Program-made: the position numbers and the translations under genes
The notes under the pieces: model-generated
Told to the model about the DNA's origin: nothing
Database searches by the model: none
Seen by the model: only the letters and a program-made list of their open reading frames with translations
From: Epinephelus fuscoguttatus
Taxonomy: Eukaryota > Chordata > Actinopteri > Perciformes > Serranidae
Direction: 5' to 3'
NCBI RefSeq assembly: GCF_011397635.1
Contig: NC_064770.1
Coordinates: 6,968,826-7,032,825 of the forward strand
DNA: 64,000 nt
Part shown: in pieces, positions 61,545-64,000 of the stretch
How positions within the stretch are numbered: position 1 is the stretch's first letter
How the letters are laid out: every line of letters begins with the position of its first letter

Positions 61545-63111
61545 CTGTGAAGGTGCAAGAGACACAGAGGGATGAAAGAGCCTTTATTTACCTCAAATAC
61601 AGTAAGAACCAGGCCTTAATGTGAAACAAGTTCATATTAGAGACAGGACTTTCTTAAGTGCCTCCCCCACAAAGCAACTACAAACAGATTTAAAATGACT
61701 ACAAAGAGACACAAAACAACTACAAAAGACTCAAAATGACTACAAAGAATCAAAAACTATCTACAAAAAGACTTAAATGACTACAAAGAGATACAAACTA
61801 ACTACAAAAAGACACAAAGGGATGACAGACAGACAATGAAACCACAGAAGACTCAAAATGCCCAGAAAGAGACACAAACTAACTTCAAAGACAAAAAGCA
61901 AATACAAAGAGACTCAAAATTACTACAAAAGGGGGCAAAACAACCACAGCTACGAAAAAAAACAAAACACAGAAAACAACAAAGCAACACAAAACCACAG
62001 CAACATGCGCAATGTCTTCAATGGGACACAAAACAACAAATAGAAGCTAACCACTATAAAGTCTGTTTTGTTTCTATGAGGTGAGGTGGTGTTGCTTTCT
62101 GCATGTCATTGCCCAGGGACCTTTAATCTCATAATCTACCCATGCTAAAAGAATACTGTTGTCATTCTCCAATTATTTCCAGTCTCTTCCACTTTGCTGT
62201 TCCATTGATGATAGCTTTACAGTGATGAAAAAAAAACTGCAAAGCTAAGACTGGAAATGATTAGCAGATGACCACTATGGATAGACATAGTGCTGTGGAA
62301 ATGCGATGCTGAATTTACCACGTAAGGTGAGGTAAGGTAAAGTTGATCAGGCAAATCCATCATCATTGATCCTTCTTTGATCGTGCTACTCTTACTATTA
62401 TTTGAAATTTTATAAAAATGCATTGCCTCACTGTGTATAATGCACCACGGTGCACTTTTCATGCCACATAATAGATTTCTTACCATAAAAGGAAAGAAAT
62501 GAATAAACACTTGTCCTGCACTTTGTGCACCCAACATACATCGTCAAGCTTTTCATTGCACAGAATGCAATGCATGTTGGTGCCAGCAGAAGTCTCAACG
62601 GTGTATTTCTCAAAGCTGGGGCAAATAAAAACAAAACGTTCTGCATGGCTGGATACATAGCACTACAGAGAGGTTGGAAAATATGTCTTTGTGGCATACA
62701 TGAACTGACTATTCACCTACATGTAAAATATGACTGTAATTATATGTAATTTTTGTGGAGATGACAATCTGCATCAGCATGTCTTATGTGCTATTTTGGC
62801 TTGTGCCCCAAACTAGTGTCTTCAGGCAAGAGGGTTAACTTTATTTCATAATATGGTGTGATTTTCATGCATGTGTGTTTGTGTCTGTCTTACGCAGTAC
62901 AGGGAAGGCTATCCCAAACAGGAACACAGCCACACTTCCCAGCACTGATATGAAGAGGTAACTTGCAGAAAGTATGGCAAACACAGAGATTGATGGGTGG
63001 TTTCTGCGGAAGCGACGAACGGGAGCTTGGTTCTCTGCAACCCAAACAAAGCCCAGGAATAACACGGTGACCACCATCGCCCCGAGACACAACTGGAAGG
63101 GCTGGAAATAC
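61405..63111 (-). CDS. praf2: praf2 (PRA1 family protein 2), exons 2 and 3
   Basis: Encodes a small four-pass membrane protein of the prenylated Rab acceptor (PRA1) family that resides in ER/Golgi and endosomal membranes and binds receptors and Rab/Arl-linked partners. Exon 2 (63,111-62,894) gives the two hydrophobic hairpins flanking [10 protein letters not shown] (human PRAF2 VRRCRRSHPA); exon 3 (61,544-61,405) gives the conserved tail with [20 protein letters not shown] and ends [14 protein letters not shown], which is exactly the remembered human PRAF2 C-terminus. The split Leu codon joins C to TG. ARL6IP5 (PRAF3) ends differently, so PRAF2 is preferred. Exon 1 is beyond the window, so the gene is partial. 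119 residues are visible. Confidence 0.93.
61670..62045. repeat. Degenerate minisatellite in praf2 intron 2
   Basis: Roughly 20-bp units of the type actacaaagagacacaaaac are repeated with many changes (aactacaaaa, gactcaaaatg, gacacaaac). The strand is strongly A-rich. Open frames inside are artefacts of the repeat. Confidence 0.8.
62046..62893 (-). other. praf2: praf2 intron 2, remainder
   Basis: Together with 61,545-61,669 and the minisatellite this completes the intron. Short frames only; no other feature is supported. Confidence 0.6.
62894..63111 (-). CDS. praf2: praf2 exon 2 (transmembrane core)
   Basis: Acceptor TTTCTCTCAG; donor CTGC|GTAAGA. 72 whole codons from YFQPFQ to FPVL with one base at each end. 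Two hydrophobic hairpins ([16 protein letters not shown] and [20 protein letters not shown]) flank the basic loop. Confidence 0.93.
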
Positions 63112-64000
63112 CTGAGAGAAAGGACAGTATGGATGGACAAATGAGACCAACAAAGAAGAAGGGTTGGAAAAAGCTGGTGACATAATTGCAGTGACTTGAC
63201 GTAGATGGCAGAGGAATTGTCAACCAATCCTGTGTGCAGATCCAAACTGATAAAGAATGTATCTTCTCACAAGTACTGTGTGTAGTACTGTCTGTGTATC
63301 AAAAAGGCGGCAACCTATGGGGCTGAAAAATGAAATCAATGTGTAGATGTCAAAAACTGCAGTTCCTTGAATGGCCACTTGAGGCTGGCTCCAAGAGCGA
63401 GTCAATCCTCAGTCTCCCATGTTAAAATGCCCAACTTTACAGCAGAAATAAACATGTTTACAGCCTGCCACAAAAAACGTTTTGGTCTTTTTAGCTAATG
63501 TTCCTGTTAATGACAAATGTACGGGTGGTGAAGTTGCTACCGCAGCAACAGCGTTTCTTAGGTAACATAACAATGATGTAACTCCAGATTCACAGAGTGT
63601 AGCTGTAGCTTTTGCTATTTCTGTGTGTTTTCAGTTCATGAAAGTTAACTGGAACATTTTGGTCGCCTAAAAAAGTCTTGTTGTACTAAAAGGAGTCCAG
63701 GGTTTGAAGTTCTCCGGCACAGTGCCAGATTTCCGGTGCAGGAATATTTTTTTCTTGTGAATATTTTATCATCTTGCCGTAGCAACAGTGATTTAACCAG
63801 TCGTTTTAAAGCAAAGCAAAGTTTCACAGTCTCTCATTCGGTCACGCCACGGACACACCAGACGCAGAACTGAAGCTCAGCACCCAGCAGCGGAGGCAGT
63901 TTTCAGTCGGCGTCCATGTTAACCTATCTGACTGTCCACACAGGCTGGTGAGCAGAGCGGAGCGCCCGCGGAAGCTCACGCACTGCAGCGCTTCAGTTCG
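63112..64000 (-). other. praf2: praf2 intron 1 (cut by window edge)
   Basis: No match to PRAF2 exon 1 (start Met, ALDDF and NNLLYYQTNY-type core) was seen to the window end, so exon 1 lies beyond. It holds the inverted dispersed repeat at about 63,355-63,465. The last 170 bases are GC-rich and may mark another repeat or a nearby promoter. Confidence 0.55.

Noticed and set aside
61670..62084. Lys/Gln/Asn-rich frames of 60-80 codons
   Set aside because: They come from the A-rich minisatellite and shift with its units.

Overview
The window is vertebrate nuclear DNA, almost certainly from a teleost fish. Short exons with GT..AG introns are scattered through a sea of small hAT- and Kolobok-type DNA transposon relics, a tRNA-derived SINE and long (CA)n/(GATA)n microsatellites. 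The genes have clear vertebrate orthologues. No prokaryotic, viral or CRISPR feature was seen. Genes were recognised by reading translations and comparing them with remembered family sequences; no database search was run.

Three protein genes are present. (1) cbx1 (HP1-beta, + strand): promoter and untranslated exon 1 at about 5.4-5.94 kb, a 16.8 kb first intron full of transposons, four coding exons at 22,705-25,650, and a long 3' UTR to a polyA signal at 29,243. (2) nfe2l1 (NRF1/TCF11, CNC-bZIP transcription factor, - strand): untranslated exon 1 near 51.1 kb, start codon at 47,707, eight coding exons that join in frame to 904 codons, stop at 32,442, and a polyA signal at 30,227. (3) praf2 (prenylated Rab acceptor family, - strand): exons 2 and 3 at 63,111-62,894 and 61,544-61,405; exon 1 lies beyond the right edge. 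A tRNA-Val(UAC)-like gene sits in an nfe2l1 intron.

cbx1 and nfe2l1 are convergent (tail to tail, about 1 kb between polyA signals). This is the arrangement of CBX1 and NFE2L1 beside the human HOXB cluster, so the window is very likely part of a teleost hoxb-linked block. COPZ2, the human neighbour on the nfe2l1 promoter side, is not seen; praf2 (X-linked in human) lies there instead. The three genes do not form one pathway: HP1-beta reads H3K9 methylation, NRF1 is an ER-tethered proteasome and stress regulator, and PRAF2 is an ER/Golgi membrane protein.

Much of the remaining sequence is transposon-derived. The clearest structures are a three-deep nest of hAT elements at 11,975-15,084, five small hAT-type elements bounded by 8-bp duplications, two elements bounded by TTAA (one carrying a THAP-domain reading frame), a 176-bp-armed foldback element just upstream of the cbx1 promoter, and a decayed hAT transposase. 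The most unusual host features are an inverted-repeat promoter block at cbx1 that encloses a tandem CCAAT-box duplication, an alanine-rich N-terminal extension of HP1-beta, and the apparent lack of the DIDLID/DLG element in nfe2l1. I found no convincing new multi-gene system.
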